The translations under genes were made by a program, and so were the position numbers. Positions 1-11,444 of a DNA stretch of 64,000 nt are shown here, one piece after another (position 1 is the stretch's first letter; every line of letters starts with the position of its first letter). The notes beneath the pieces were generated by a model that did no database searches, had not been told where the DNA came from, and saw only the letters and a list, made by a program, of their open reading frames with translations. Source of the stretch: Rhipicephalus microplus. Taxonomy: Eukaryota; Arthropoda; Arachnida; Ixodida; Ixodidae. The stretch lies in the NCBI RefSeq assembly GCF_043290135.1, contig NC_134710.1, forward strand, positions 322,187,017 through 322,251,016, written 5' to 3'.

Positions 1-474
1 TGCATAAGCCCGTCTGCCATTTTTACGACAAGCCGTTACGAGACGCTGTACGTCACAGCCACAGCGCTTCAGTCTATTTTACGAGCAACTCGTATGTATG
101 TTTCAGATTTATTTATATGTCGAAAGCATTCGAATGATGAGCGTGGTGCCTCTGTTTTTCCACGCACACCACTGCCAAACTGCAGGATAGTTTTCGAGCG
201 TGAGGTTTTCGTGGAAGCCAGGAAATGTCAGAAACAGTTTTGCCGGAGCAAGCAAAAAAAGCAATGTCTTTTAATAAAAAAATTGAGAAAGACTTTGTTT
301 TGTAGCGACAGCGAGGGACTGATAGATGTGCTGCCATCGATGATTGCAAGGATTTGTTGGTTGATTGCTGTCGTTTAATGCGCCGAAGCAACTCAGATTA
401 TGATAAAAGGGGAGTGCTCTGGATAAATGTGACCATGCAAGGGAATATTTACGTGCATTGATGTTGACTGCTAT
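1..474. other. No gene recognised
   Basis: A+T-rich sequence with short open frames on both strands that mirror each other and have no recognisable domain. I see no transposon ends, tandem repeats or RNA gene here. Confidence 0.5.
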
Positions 475-581
475 TTTGGGTTTAACGTCCCAAAACCACC
501 ATATCATTATGAAAAACGCTGTAGTGAAGGGCTGCAGAATTTCGACCAGCTTAGGTTTTTTTAACGTGCACCCAAATCTGA
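475..581 (-). mobile_element. Truncated Ruka-like SINE, 3' body only
   Basis: The stretch carries the reverse complement of the SINE body: the GTTTAACGTCCCAAAACCACC block, a degraded CTCATAATCATATGG block and the TGCACCCAAATCTGA block, in the order seen in the full copies at 33 and 57 kb. The tRNA-like head with A and B boxes is missing, so the copy is 5'-truncated and cannot be transcribed from its own promoter. Several substitutions show it is an old copy. Confidence 0.75.
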
Positions 582-1464
582 AATATCTAGCATGAATTGA
601 CAGCACACAGTAGATGGGCTTCTAGAATTTCATTTTTATCGAATTGCCACCACCCCTGCCAGTATTGAGCCAGCGTATTAAAGAGAAAGAACAAAAAATT
701 AAGAGAACGAGAGTGGCCACGGAAGACCTCCTTTTCCACTTCGCATGCAAGCGAAATGCGCTCGTGCCTTCTTTCAGGCCCGTTGGCCGCTTATGTAATG
801 CAGGCATTCGTAAAGGTTTGTTATTTTTTTCTTAATTTTGTTCGTGTTTTCTGAACAGGTGAAAGTTAAGCCGACTGACTTATCAGTAAGACGAAACTCA
901 ATCGACGCAAATAAAACGAACTTTCTTATCGCACCTTCTGCATAAAAAAGTCGCAGCTTTGCCGCAAAGGCGATTCAATGAACGCGAAAGCGACAAAATC
1001 AAAGGTCAGGCGCAGAATGGAAAAGAGATTGAAACGTACTTCACGTTTCTTACGCACAAATTACGCACGAAATGTGCGCACATGTACAGATGCACGCGAA
1101 CAAGCGTCTCAGTTGTTACTTCACTGTGTCTGAAAAATACGCACTTTTCGCAAATGGAGACTTCAATAATTGCAGTGACCTTTATGCGCCCGGTTGTTCC
1201 AGGTAAAGCCCCAGACTAGCTAAGAAGTGTGATCCTCCCCTCCTCCCCATTGCGAGATAAAAGGAGCGAAGGAGCGTCGGTCCCCTCCTCTAAGCGGGGC
1301 AAAGTACGCGTGGGAGATTAGAGGGCACGCCGCCATGTGATGTGGCGACGCGCGCTCATTGCGCCATCTTGCTGGTGATGCTGAAAAGACGATAATTCCC
1401 CCCGAGATGCCCGTAAGCAGCGGTATGTGGTAGATATAAATAGCTTGCCATTTGAATGCTGAAG
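582..1464. other. No gene recognised
   Basis: No convincing coding region. A G+C-richer patch around 1200-1370 has no recognisable motif. Short open frames lack domains and start context. Confidence 0.45.
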
Positions 1465-1590
1465 GACGTGCTCCTCGGTGGCTCAGTGGTTAACGCCACG
1501 CACTCACGATTCAGGGGATCCAAGTTCGATTTGTGCTTGCTTTTTTCTACGGTCTTGGGAGCATTTTGTCCTACTCTGGCGTTCATCATC
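1465..1590 (+). mobile_element. tRNA-like SINE head, second family
   Basis: Positions about 1473-1535 read like a degenerate tRNA gene. An A-box-like GGTGGCTCAGTGGTTAACG is followed about 35 bp later by a B-box-like AAGTTCGAT. The expected cloverleaf is poor and no CCA-side acceptor stem pairs, so this is not a functional tRNA. A (TCA)n-like stretch at 1583-1597 may be the tail. The head differs from the Ruka head, so it probably belongs to another tRNA-derived SINE family. The boundaries are guesses. Confidence 0.45.
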
Positions 1591-1599
1591 ATCATCAAT

Positions 1600-2040
1600 A
1601 TGCTCTTCCGCTGTATCGTGCGCACAGTCCTGATAATTGCTTATCAGTTTTTTTCGTTAGACCACCACCGTGTAAATTGCGCTTTTCTTTTCCTTGCTCT
1701 CTGGCCACTTGGATGCATGCTACACCGAGCTGTCAGAAGAGACAATGATACTTTTCTCGCTATTTCGCCACACAGTTTGAATCCCTTCGTCAATTGTGTC
1801 ATGCTGATTGCTAGCTTTGTCACGCCACGGTCTTTCGGATACTGTCTCCGTTTGGCACGCTCCTTGGTGCCAACTTTAGAGCCTTTCGTCTGCCTCTGAT
1901 GCTCATCGACATCGCCTATACGGCTGCAAGGTTAAATTCTCGTGGAACACTCGGTTACTCTTAACTCCGTTTCCACCACCACGGAACCCCCCCACACCGC
2001 TCTTACCCTAATTTGACCACATGCTCTTTTTCCTCGAAAC
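1600..2040. other. No gene recognised
   Basis: A pyrimidine-rich stretch with an open plus-strand frame that begins inside the tRNA-like repeat. Its translation has no recognisable domain, so I treat it as non-coding. Confidence 0.4.
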
Positions 2041-2043
2041 GGG

Positions 2044-2487
2044 TTACGGCTTCAACGATTTTCTTACAGGCACTAGCCTGCTTTTAGTCTTAAACGGCAC
2101 CGCCGCTACATCAAACCGTTCGTGCGATATATCTACAGATGTCTTGCGTCTTTGCTGCAGTGCCACCACTTTACGATGCACCCTTTCTATCTTTTCATCA
2201 AATGCCTGCATCTTCCTCCTACGTTCTTCTTGTCTGCACTTAGCTTCCATATATTCCCTGCGCAATCTTTCCTCTCTTTCCTCACGGATCTTATTTTCCT
2301 CTTTTTCCTCACTCTCTTCCTGTTTCATTAAATACATACAGCCGAAGCGCACGATATCCGCCTTGTCACTTTTGCTTTCGGGAAATATTCCAGCGAGTTG
2401 AGATTCAGCCATATTGTCGTAAAATGCTAGGTTGAGATCCACGCACAAGTTTGGCAGGTTATCTCTCGTCAATTCCGTAAGGTACAT
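2044..2487 (-). CDS. Gag-like charged coiled-coil ORF, probable retroelement fragment
   Basis: A 147-residue open frame starts at an ATG with good context (CACCATG, start at 2487). Residues 1-45 look like a SAP-type helix-turn-helix (LTRDNLPNLCVDLNL followed by MAESQLAGIF). Residues about 55-115 are a strongly charged Glu/Arg/Lys helix likely to form a coiled coil. This N-terminal layout resembles the gag proteins of tick LTR retrotransposons as I remember them. The 540 bp upstream on the same strand look like an untranslated leader with a tRNA-primer-site-like TGGATGGCAGCG near 3034. No capsid, zinc knuckle or pol follows, so it is a fragment if that reading is right. It could instead be an unrelated host exon. 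Confidence 0.4.
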   Translation of the reverse strand: MYLTELTRDNLPNLCVDLNLAFYDNMAESQLAGIFPESKSDKADIVRFGCMYLMKQEESEEKEENKIREEREERLRREYMEAKCRQEERRRKMQAFDEKIERVHRKVVALQQRRKTSVDISHERFDVAAVPFKTKSRLVPVRKSLKP

Positions 2488-3019
2488 GGTGACTATTCTG
2501 CTTTGACTCAGCTGTCATAAAACACAAACCCACTAGTTTCAATTCTGGCTCTGGAGAAATTGAAGCCTGGAAAACCCTACAGCGGAGACCAAGAGCTTAA
2601 CTACAAAAGTAGTCCTATATAACCAACCTCCTTATCTACTTTTTTTCCTGTTCTTTCTTCCCTCTTCTGCTCACTCCATCATCCCAAACATTTAACGCAA
2701 TGTACCCTTTAAACTTCCGCCAAACTAACAGATGTTTTTACCTAATTATCTAAGCTTTCCTGCTTAAACTACTTGCTCAGGTAATCATCCAGTGCTGCAG
2801 CTCTGTGCTGAGATAACAACAACAGTGGCTAGGCAGCTGTTGGTTATAAATACTTTTAAAGGGTCTAGGCCAGAAGACTTGATATATCTCAAGCACAAAA
2901 CCAGGCACTAACCCTATTACGTGAGGTCGTAGTACGCTGCGTCGATATCGCCGAATTCCAGGACTAGGACTTTCGGCTGACTTCCAGTTCCTGTCGCTCT
3001 CCGTCGCGTAGTCTTATCC

Positions 3020-3275
3020 GAACGCTGCCATCCAGTTATTGCGACCAGGGTTAGCAGGCACCGGAGATTTGGGATAAAGATGTCGAGGCAGGAAGAGGTT
3101 GACTTATTAGAGAGGGTGTATTTACATCATATACATGGCGAGCTCATTCGTACATGGCGAGCTCTTCCACACGGTGAGCTCTCTTACGTGGCACTCTTAT
3201 ACGTGGCTCTCCCGGCTCATTCGAGGTGGCTCATTCGAGATTCCTAGATCAGAGAACATGTGCAGATGGCACTCT
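3020..3275 (-). repeat. Possible LTR end plus primer-binding site
   Basis: Read on the minus strand, this begins near TGTAAATACACCC, contains CTAATAA (possible polyadenylation signal) and runs into an ACTGGATGGCAGCG block resembling a retroelement primer-binding site. It lies upstream of the gag-like ORF on the same strand. Positions 3131-3165 contain a near-exact direct repeat of ATGGCGAGCTCATTCG-like words. No second LTR copy is visible in the window, so this rests on position and motif alone. Confidence 0.25.
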
Positions 3276-3279
3276 CCAA

Positions 3280-4590
3280 TCATGAATCACACATAACCGG
3301 CGAGGTTGACAAGCATGCACGGCCCAAGTGAACGTTCAATATGAAGGCGTGGTCAGTGCACTGCCATGTGGCACAAACGTGGTTCCCCCTCGTTGTGTGT
3401 GTGTGTCGTCGCTGGGCGAGGGGTTTCAAGCTCACGACAGCACACATCAGAAGGTCCGCCGCAACCAAGCTCAAAAGGGTCCGCCGAACTACTCGTTCAA
3501 TTGGCGGGGCGATTTGCGGCTGCCGCCGCTGTTCTTTTCAACGAAGATGCTGCACTTGTCATCCTCTCGTGAAACGGCTTATGGCAACTCACGGCACGGC
3601 GCCTCACTTCCCGGCTTGGAGATTGCAATATATGGTGGATATAGGTCGCCAGCCGTTCGTGACTGCTTTGAGGTTCAATAGAACCCCGTTCCCTTGTCAG
3701 CTGAGGCGCCAGTCGCAACACCGGCAATCGCTACGAACGTGCATGTTTCTTGAAACAAAAACGAGCACTGAGTTTCCGGGACCTGAATGCAATGCTATCG
3801 CAATTTCCTAATGGAGCAAGAAGAACAAAATTTGTACAGATCTACTCACTATCAATTTGTTACGCTAGCTGAACCGTGACGCTCCTAAACCACCATGACA
3901 TTTTATCAGTTGAAGTGTCGTACTGCTAATCTAAAGGAGGCAGGTTCGGTTTCCGGGTGCAACCGGTGCATTTTCATGGGGGCCGCGATTCAAGAACACC
4001 AATACACGCCCGTGAGCAAAAGTATATCCTACCGAGGGAGCCTGTGGCGAAATGGCCATCTGCGCCACCTAGTGGCGCACCGTCTGCTGTCGAGAGCATA
4101 GTTCTGGCCGCTCACTCACCATAGAGCAATTATAGCCGGATGCAATTTAAAGCAGCCCTGAAATACTTTTTGAACATGGCCAGAAAACGCTGCCGATGAA
4201 CAGTCGAAGCTCACAATAACACGTGAGTCAAATAACATAGCCCCGCACGCAACCATGAATTCACAATCAGTTCTGGAAGTTAGTTGAAAATTGCCTTTTC
4301 TTCTCTCGAGAAGTGACGCTTCAAACTCAAAATCACTCTTCGCATTTATCGTATGCTCCATTGGCTGATTCGAAGTTGGCGTATAGTCGTTCGTGACAAG
4401 GGCTGCCGCGAGAAGCCGTGACTTTTCCACGCGTGCGTGTGCAATAGCACTAAAAATACACACATTCCAAGAGAAAGCAAGAAAAGTGCTCACCACCACG
4501 AAGCCCGCGTGAAGTATTTTCTTTCCTCGAGCCATTTCTCTCTACTTGCGTTCAGCACACGCTCGCTGGATTCCGTGCCAACTGGTTGTG
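3280..4590. other. No gene recognised
   Basis: Overlapping open frames on both strands between 3280 and 4535 have no domains, no splice-site logic and no compositional signal that favours one frame. A G+C-richer patch at 3460-3560 drives several of them. I see no transposon termini. Confidence 0.4.
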
Positions 4591-4604
4591 CCCTCGCGAT
4601 CTCC

Positions 4605-4736
4605 GACGACAGTGCAGCTCTGGCCGACAGGGTTGGTCCTACACCACCTCCTGACGCCGGCCTCTTCGGCGACGACAGAGTAGCTCTGGCCGACTGGATT
4701 AGCCCTACGCCATCTCCTGTCGCCGACAAGAGCTCT
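4605..4736 (+). repeat. Two-copy 66-bp tandem repeat
   Basis: Two direct copies begin at GACGACAG (4605 and 4671). Both carry AGCTCTGGCCGAC and then CTACACCACCTCCTG or CTACGCCATCTCCTG. The 66-bp period keeps the plus frame open, giving a 22-residue repeat (DDSAALADRVGPTPPP, then DDRVALADWISPTPSP). The pyrimidine-rich sequence that follows (4760-4990) looks like dispersed tick repeat sequence rather than a gene. The open frame 4437-4934 across it is most simply a by-product of the repeat period. Confidence 0.6.
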
Positions 4737-4989
4737 CACCAGTGGTGCCCCATCCTCGGACTCCTGCAACCGTGTTCATCTTTCCTGTTTTCTCCTTACT
4801 TCCTCGCCCCCTGTCCCTGCGCTTCACCCTCTCTTTCCTCTCCCTTTCTATCTCTCAACCTTTTAATCCTATCCTTTTATTCCCTTCTCTACGTCCATCC
4901 CTCGGGAGCTACTGTTGAGGTGTCCTCCCCCTGAGAGACAGTTACGGGGCTTCCTTTTCTCTTATTTTCATTTATAATCACTTCTTCCA

Positions 4990-7900
4990 CCCCCCTTGCA
5001 TTCAAGCGCTTCCGTCGAGACGAGACAAGAAATAATGCAACTGCAGCGAGTGAGCGATTTTTTGAACTCCGCTTGTACTGAACGGATTTTAAAAATTTTT
5101 GCGGTGATGGATTCTTATGGCAATAAGCACATTTAGTGAACCCATTTCATGGCTACTTGAAAAAGTGTTGCAGGGTCCCTTCAAGCATTCTGGAGAGACC
5201 TCGCCCAGACAAGCAAAGCGCTGCAGCCAATCACCTCCGCGTCTAAAGCAATAGCCCCACTCATGTACTCGGCAATGTTCTCCGCAGGCGAGATCAGTGG
5301 CCGTCCGGCTCATGACGTTAATCTGGAGCGCATGTCAATTGGGGCAGGCTTGTATACATTCGCCTTTGAGGAGAAAATGATGCAGGATTCTGTAGTTGTA
5401 TCCGTCTATAGTCCTCTCGATAGTAGACCGCTCCCCACTAGGTGGTGAAGATGGCAATTTCAGCACATGTTCCCCTGGTCGCCATACTTGTGCTATGCAT
5501 GTTGTAAACTACCGGTTGTCTTAGTTAATCCGGACTTTTCCCTACAACATGCCCCGAAATCGCGTTATGGTTTCGGCTTGTAAGACCTTTGATTACTTGA
5601 AAAAATGATTACTGGGAAAAGACTCTACAAGTCTTTTCGAAGTAATCATGTAGTTTGGTCAACTGAAATAGCTTGTTGCCTCTCGGATCGACTGCCGCAG
5701 AAATGTTCAGAATCGTTTAAGTGCCAGCGCAGTAACAGGAATTTACTGCACGTTTTTAAGCGCTATCTCTCTCTTTTAGTTATGACCGGGCAGCTCAAAG
5801 CTACGCAAGGTCAAGGCTACGCAAGGTAATTCAACTCAAAGCTACGCAAGGAGTGAAATGACAGGGAGCAACAAGATGTGTCTCTTTGTCCGCGAGCGTC
5901 GTTATCACGAGCGCTTTTCTTCGTCGAACGCATGGCTTAGTTTTAATTTTATCGCAGGCGAGTGCGTGGGAATTAGGTAGCGTCCCGTGGCGGCCGCCGC
6001 GGCAACTATGCACCTCACGATGCTCAAATCAGCCAGCAGCCAGAACTTTGGGTATACCACGCAGTAATCTTGATATTAGACGTCATTTGAAGAGAAAAAA
6101 AGGAGTGATTGCTTCCACACATTGAAAATTACTTTTGAATTCCCCAGTATACGTGAATGGCTCACGTGTATTCAGGAGTTTTGAGTATCAACTGGCGGTG
6201 TTTTCTGACCATGCTGGAAAAGTGTTAAGGGCCTCTTTACGGCCCACACACGTAGGCTTCATGAAAAACATCGCTAGGGTTTTGCCAAGTAATTTGCATA
6301 AGAAAGACAAAAGCTTAAAGGCAAAGTGAGAACATAATGCACACATCTAGGTGGAAAGTCTTAGTTGAATGGGCCTCGTCTTTTTACGAAACTAGCAAGT
6401 ATAAAACACGCTTTTCCTCTGGGCATTTAAACAAAGTGGGTAGGGCAAGTGTTTGTGGATCCGTTGTCAGGAAAGAATGATGAGAAATAAGACGGTCGAG
6501 GGACGCAGGCCTAGCGCTTGACCATCGCTCATCCTGCACTGCTGAACCCCGTCCCTTCGCTCTTTTTTAACGACAGACTTTGTAATACAAGCAAAAAAAA
6601 AACGAAGAGAAATAGGAACTTTGCCAAATGTCATTATACGAAAACGTATCCGGCTATGCGTAAGTATACATATAGAGATAGTGGAAAATTAAAGCAATAA
6701 GGGCGAATACACATGTTGTCACTGCCTACGAGGCACACTACTCGACCTTTCCTCCCATACAGAAATAGCTGATAACTTGAGCACAAGATGTTGTGGAGGC
6801 AACCGTCTTTTTTACCTGCCTCTCTTTCGTGTCCTGTTTCTACCTGGGTCGCGGTTGCGTGGGCTATGAGCATAACAGTTTATGCGGGCGTGCGATGAAT
6901 GAATAGCTAGATAAGAAGCAGGCAGTTTATGTGCGGCAATATGGGGACGATAAGCGGAGTGCATGGGAAAGTTTATGAAGTCGAGAAATGGAGAAGAAAT
7001 TAGATAAGAGACAATTTTCGCCGCGATTACCATTTGTCTAGCAAGGGCCATTTTTTGCTTTCCATAAGTCTGGCCTATATTAGAAAACGAACTGCAGCAC
7101 CTTTTTCGTGCAGTTGACACGTCTGTAGAGGTATAACGAACATTTCTGTGCGATGTAAGAAAAAAGTTACACCCACGCTGCTTCAGACTTCTACGCTGTG
7201 TAGTTTGCAGCCAAATCGGCATTCAACGAGATGCTATATTGCTACAGTAATCTCAAGGTATTCAGACACAAGAATAGAACTCAATCAAAATGCGCTTCTG
7301 GCATTGATGTAACCCGCCTTTAATGATGTAGCTGTGTGACGAAATTTATCATCACAATTCTACGAGAAACCACGCTATGTCATTGGTTGCTGCGTAACTA
7401 AATATTTTAACGTATGACGGCGTAGCAATATTATGACACCTCTTAGGTCTAAAATCAGCATTCGCTGCTCTCACGTAAAATCTACGTAACGACAGTGCCC
7501 CGTCCACTGTGGCCATTAGTTCACGTGATGATTATGTGACATAGATACTTACGTAATCCTTAGTGGGTTCATGTTATATGACGTCACAATAATAGAGATG
7601 TTATGTCATAATACCTAACTCAGATGTTTACGTTACATCTGCTTGATATGCACGTGCATTGAGTGAAAACGCAACGTGTGTGTTGAAAGAATACTTGAGA
7701 ATATATTGAGTTCATTAGCTTGGTGCTAAAGGAAGAGAACGAACGTAAGCACTTCAAATTTGAACATATCCAGACGCGCCAGAGCTTCTGTTGCTGTATG
7801 CACCCACAACTATGACGTGTTTGGAGTTCCGCTGTGCACGTAGACTTAGCCGTAATGTATTTTTTTATAAGTTAAATCTGACACCGGCTGTTTTAACATG

Positions 7901-8930
7901 TCTATTCAGCTTTTAATTGATGAAAATACCAACAAATACGATAACTGCGTGAAGAAAACAAAGGCGCAGAAAGGTCATTTTGGCGTCCTTTATGTTCACC
8001 TCTGAATGCAACAGAAAGGGCGTAATCAGTTGAAAGAAAGCGGAAAAAGCATTGGGGATCTCACTTTGCGGGGACGCGCACATGGAAACGTGCATACGCG
8101 GGCACTCACTGAGGCCTGTCAATCGATTTGTCCGTAATTTCTCTTTAGGGCCACACTGAATCATACTAACGGCCTTTTTGACTCACAAATCAATGCCAGG
8201 AAGCAGCCGCTTTCTCCTTTTCGTTCACACCAACGGCACGGCAGTTATTTGTGCCTTTCATCGTAGTGGCTATTGGGCAATGCACCGACGCCAAACACTC
8301 AGAATGACGAAACAAAAACTCGCTCAACGTGCAACCTATAAATCTGACATTATTCTAAATCATCGCAAAAATTAGGGAACTAAAGCTTTTGATTGCGCTG
8401 CATGCTCTCGCCATAAAAGATACAACGAAAAAGGAAAGATGACTTTTTGTTCGCACTTGCCGAGTTGTTGTCAATCAGAGAATAAAAACCTCTATAAAGC
8501 AAGTTTGTTTACTCAATCTTTTTTGGCTCGTTGGTCAAGAACAAAAATTAATTTAAAACTTTCAGAATCAGAGTGGAGACCCGTGCAGCTACAGCGTCTG
8601 CCTGCTGTTCGGGACGAAGGAAATGAAAAGTGCAATCTCTGCTTCCGAAAGGCAATATGCACTGAACACCACTACACTATAATAGCATGCAGAAGAAACA
8701 GCATTAACAAATTGGCGAGCACTTATACCACTCACAGGTGTCAAAAACGGTCCACCAAGTACATGTATGTTAATTACACTGGCTTCTAGCTATAGGTACA
8801 CAACTTTGATTACGCCTTTTTTATATTGGCCAAGTTTACTCTCTGAGAGACGGAGTGTCAAGCCCAGTCAAAAGTGCAATGAGGCATTTTCGTTCTTATA
8901 TATGTTTCAAACTTTGGAGTTCATAAAATT
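4990..8930. other. Long stretch without recognisable genes
   Basis: About 3.9 kb of A+T-rich sequence with only short, domain-free open frames. Two small features stand out. One is three close copies of GCTACGCAAGG between 5799 and 5850. The other is a patch at about 7370-7690 enriched in ACGTA and TGACG words, including TGACGTCA at 7579. Nothing supports a promoter assignment. Confidence 0.45.
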
Positions 8931-9078
8931 TCACTGTAATACCATACCACTTTTGCAATATGTCCTATGAACGAAACCACCGCAAGAGCCGCAAGACCAT
9001 GAATTGTAAATCATGACATTCATGGCATACATATACTTATGTTATGAGGGATCACTTATGCCCGTCATACCATCATAT
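8931..9078 (+). repeat. Dispersed CATGAC-rich repeat D, left half, split by Gypsy element
   Basis: The segment matches the left part of the repeat at about 43,990-44,120: CATACCA, TTTGCAA, ATGAACGAAACCACCGCAAGAGC, CCATGAATTGTAAATCATGACA. It stops at the Gypsy 5' LTR. Its continuation resumes after the 3' LTR at 18,704 with CCATGCCAATTTTGGTATCGG, which matches the next part of the 44-kb copy. The element was therefore in place before the Gypsy insertion. Confidence 0.75.
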
Positions 9079-9230
9079 TGCTACGTAGCTGACGTATCAG
9101 TGGTCAGAAGACGAGAACGAGGAAGTGGTCTGTCGGTTGTGCGTGCTGTCTTCTATCTTAGTCGACGCCATACGCATCAGTTTGCATATAGATTTTGAAT
9201 AGACACGCCTCGTGTCATTTTTATGTAACA
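9079..9230 (+). repeat. Gypsy 5' LTR, 152 bp
   Basis: It begins TG and ends CA as expected for LTRs, and it matches the two pieces of the 3' LTR (14,091-14,164 and 18,626-18,703) with about 7 differences. It is short for a Gypsy LTR. I see no clear TATA box or AATAAA. A weak primer-site candidate, TGGTGGAGGTGCTGGG, starts 6 bp after the LTR at 9237, but I cannot assign the tRNA. Confidence 0.9.
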
Positions 9231-9309
9231 TCTTTGTGGTGGAGGTGCTGGGTACTTCTTCGCCTTCATCACGAAGCTCCGCAACGGCCGCATCATCATC
9301 GGTCCAACC

Positions 9310-10560
9310 ATGTCACAGGTTGAACAACCATCGTCTTCGCCACCTGCCCCTACCGGGACTTCTACATACGTCGTTCTACCTCCTGCTCGTGATCCCAGTG
9401 TATTTTCCGGTCAGGATGGCGTTGACGTCGACAAATGGATCAATCGGTACGAACGGGTCAGCGCAAGCTATAGGTGGGACCCGACTCTTATGCTTGCCAA
9501 TCTGTTTTTTACCTCGATGGCCCACCGCGAGTGTGGTTCGAGACGCATGAAGCAGAGATTACGAGCTTGGACTCTTTTAAAGAGAAGATCCGCGACCTTT
9601 TTGGCGACACTGTTGGGCGGCAGATCGCAGCGCGGAATCAACTGGCGGCTCGTGCACAGACGTCGACGGAGTCGTACGTTGCGTACATTCACGACGTCAT
9701 CGCCCTATGACGCCAGATTGACGAGCACATGAGTGAGTCGGAGAAAGTGGCCCATGTGCTGAAAGGCATAGCAGACGACGCATTTAATCTTCTAGTTTAC
9801 AACAACGTTGCCACCATCGACGCCATCATTAAAGAGTGCCGGCGGTTCGAAGAAGCCAAGAGCCGCCATATTACTCCGTGATTCACCCGGCTACCCAACA
9901 CGGCCGCGACCTCATCGTGTGAAGCCGCCCGCCAGTCTCCCACGTATGAAAACGTCACACGCATTGTTCGTCGGGAAATCAAAGCCGCCTGTCCGGCTCC
10001 TCTTCAGCCACCCGTTTTCGCAACGCTCGCCTCTGACCAACAACAGCCGTGAGTGGCGTTAATACAAGCTGTGGTGAGGCAGTTTGCGAACCTCGGACTT
10101 CCATCAGCATGTCCCTTGACTCGCCCGGAAGCCCCGTCCTACTCCCGAGGACACGCTCGCTGTTCACCTCCAACAATGCCCTTCGGAATGGCGAACACCC
10201 GACGACTGGCCTATTTGTTTTTCCTGCCACCAGCCTGGGCACATTTTTCGCTATTGCCGCCGCCGTTGGTCAAACCAACCGCGTCAGACCTTCTCTACCT
10301 CGACGCACATGCATCCGACGACCCCTCGACGTTCAGTCGCCGCACCATTCAATTTCTATTGGTCGTCATCTTACGAGTCTTCCACTGACGCCCCTTTGCC
10401 CGGTCGCCGCTACCCTGACGCCCCTTCGTCCGGTCGCCGCAGCTCTCGCTCCCCGTCGCCGCTACGTCGCCAATCCCACTCTCCGCCACCTCGGCGCTTT
10501 TCCTCCCCGAGCGTCTCTGGACGACCGCAACAGGAAAACTAGATATTGCAGCTTATAGAG
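9310..10560 (+). pseudogene. Gypsy gag, frameshifted
   Basis: The reading starts at MSQVEQPSSSPPAP (9310) and continues with a Gypsy-like capsid start (VFSGQDGVDVDKWINRYE). It then shifts frame near 9475 into DGPPRVWFETHEAEITSLDSFKEK and on to YVAYIHDV. After a stop at 9708-9710 the homology resumes as HMSESEKVAHVLKGIADD and RRFEEAKSRHI, and shifts again. The last 600 bp are Pro/Ser/Arg-rich in several frames and I cannot locate a zinc knuckle with confidence. At least three disruptions rule out a functional Gag. Confidence 0.8.
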
Positions 10561-10577
10561 ATGAAGCTGCAATACCA

Positions 10578-11444
10578 ATGACAGCCGAAAATCCTCTACT
10601 GACGCTTCCCACGCACCATAGCCTGCTTGAAGTACAAGTCGACCATATTCCTGTGACCGCCCTCATTGACACAGCTGCGCACCTGTCTATTATGAGTGCT
10701 TCTCTACGCTGCCGCTTACAAAAGATTATGACGCAATCTACGACGCAGGCAATACGTGTTGCCGATGGCGGTACTGTACCAGTAATCAGAATGTGCACTG
10801 CTTGTGTCAGCATTGCCGGTCGTCACGCCGTGGTCCTTTTTGCTGTGCTAGCCTGCTGCCCTCATGACCTCATACATGGCCTTGATTTCCTTTCGGCACA
10901 CTCGGCCTTAATTGATTGTTCGTCTGGTACCCTCAGCCTTGATCTACCAATCTTTGCCGACTACTCTGCAAAGCCCACCAGCCGCTTGAGCCCAACCACT
11001 TTCGTTCGCCTGCCACCTCAAGCCGTCACGTACGTGTCTTTGTCATCGACCCCTCCCGTTCCTGACGGTGATTATATCATTACGCCAATTACTGACGTTC
11101 GGCTGACGCGCAGTGTTACTGTGCCCTATACCATTGCAACCATAGCGAATAACTGTGTGTTACTTCCGCTCCTTAACATTGGTTTCACCCCTCAAGTGTT
11201 GCCTTGCCAGATGTCTCTAGCCCAGCTAACTGCCATAACAGAGGACGATGTCAGTGTTGTCGCTGTATCTGCTCTTGATCGAAGCGCAGTCTCATGGTCA
11301 CCCAGCTCAGACGATGATATTTTTCGAAACATGATTGGATCGGAGCTGTCGCCTCACCAGCCGACGCTCTCGGCCAAGTTTTGGCCTCACACAGTGACAT
11401 TTTCGACGCCGAGGATCGTCCCTTGGGCCAGACTAAAATTGTAA
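10578..11444 (+). pseudogene. Gypsy protease and spacer before RT
   Basis: This is a 288-codon open frame. The retropepsin-type motif is ALIDTAAHLSIM near residue 30, where the family has D-S/T-G: the active-site glycine is replaced by Ala. The flap and second half (LIHGLDFLSAHSALIDC) follow near residues 95-110. The rest (TFVRLPPQAVTYVSL and onwards) is the usual Gypsy spacer between protease and RT. The frame ends at a stop before the RT domain and is separated from it by further lesions. An Asp-Thr-Ala site is not expected to be active. Confidence 0.8.

Noticed and set aside
1473..1535. tRNA gene
   Set aside because: Box-like motifs only; no acceptor-stem pairing or credible cloverleaf.
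3328..3811. Overlapping plus-strand ORFs as a host gene
   Set aside because: Three frames are open at once in G+C-rich sequence, with no domain or splice signal.
7370..7690. CRE-rich regulatory region (TGACGTCA, ACGTA words)
   Set aside because: Word enrichment alone, no gene nearby and no conservation evidence.
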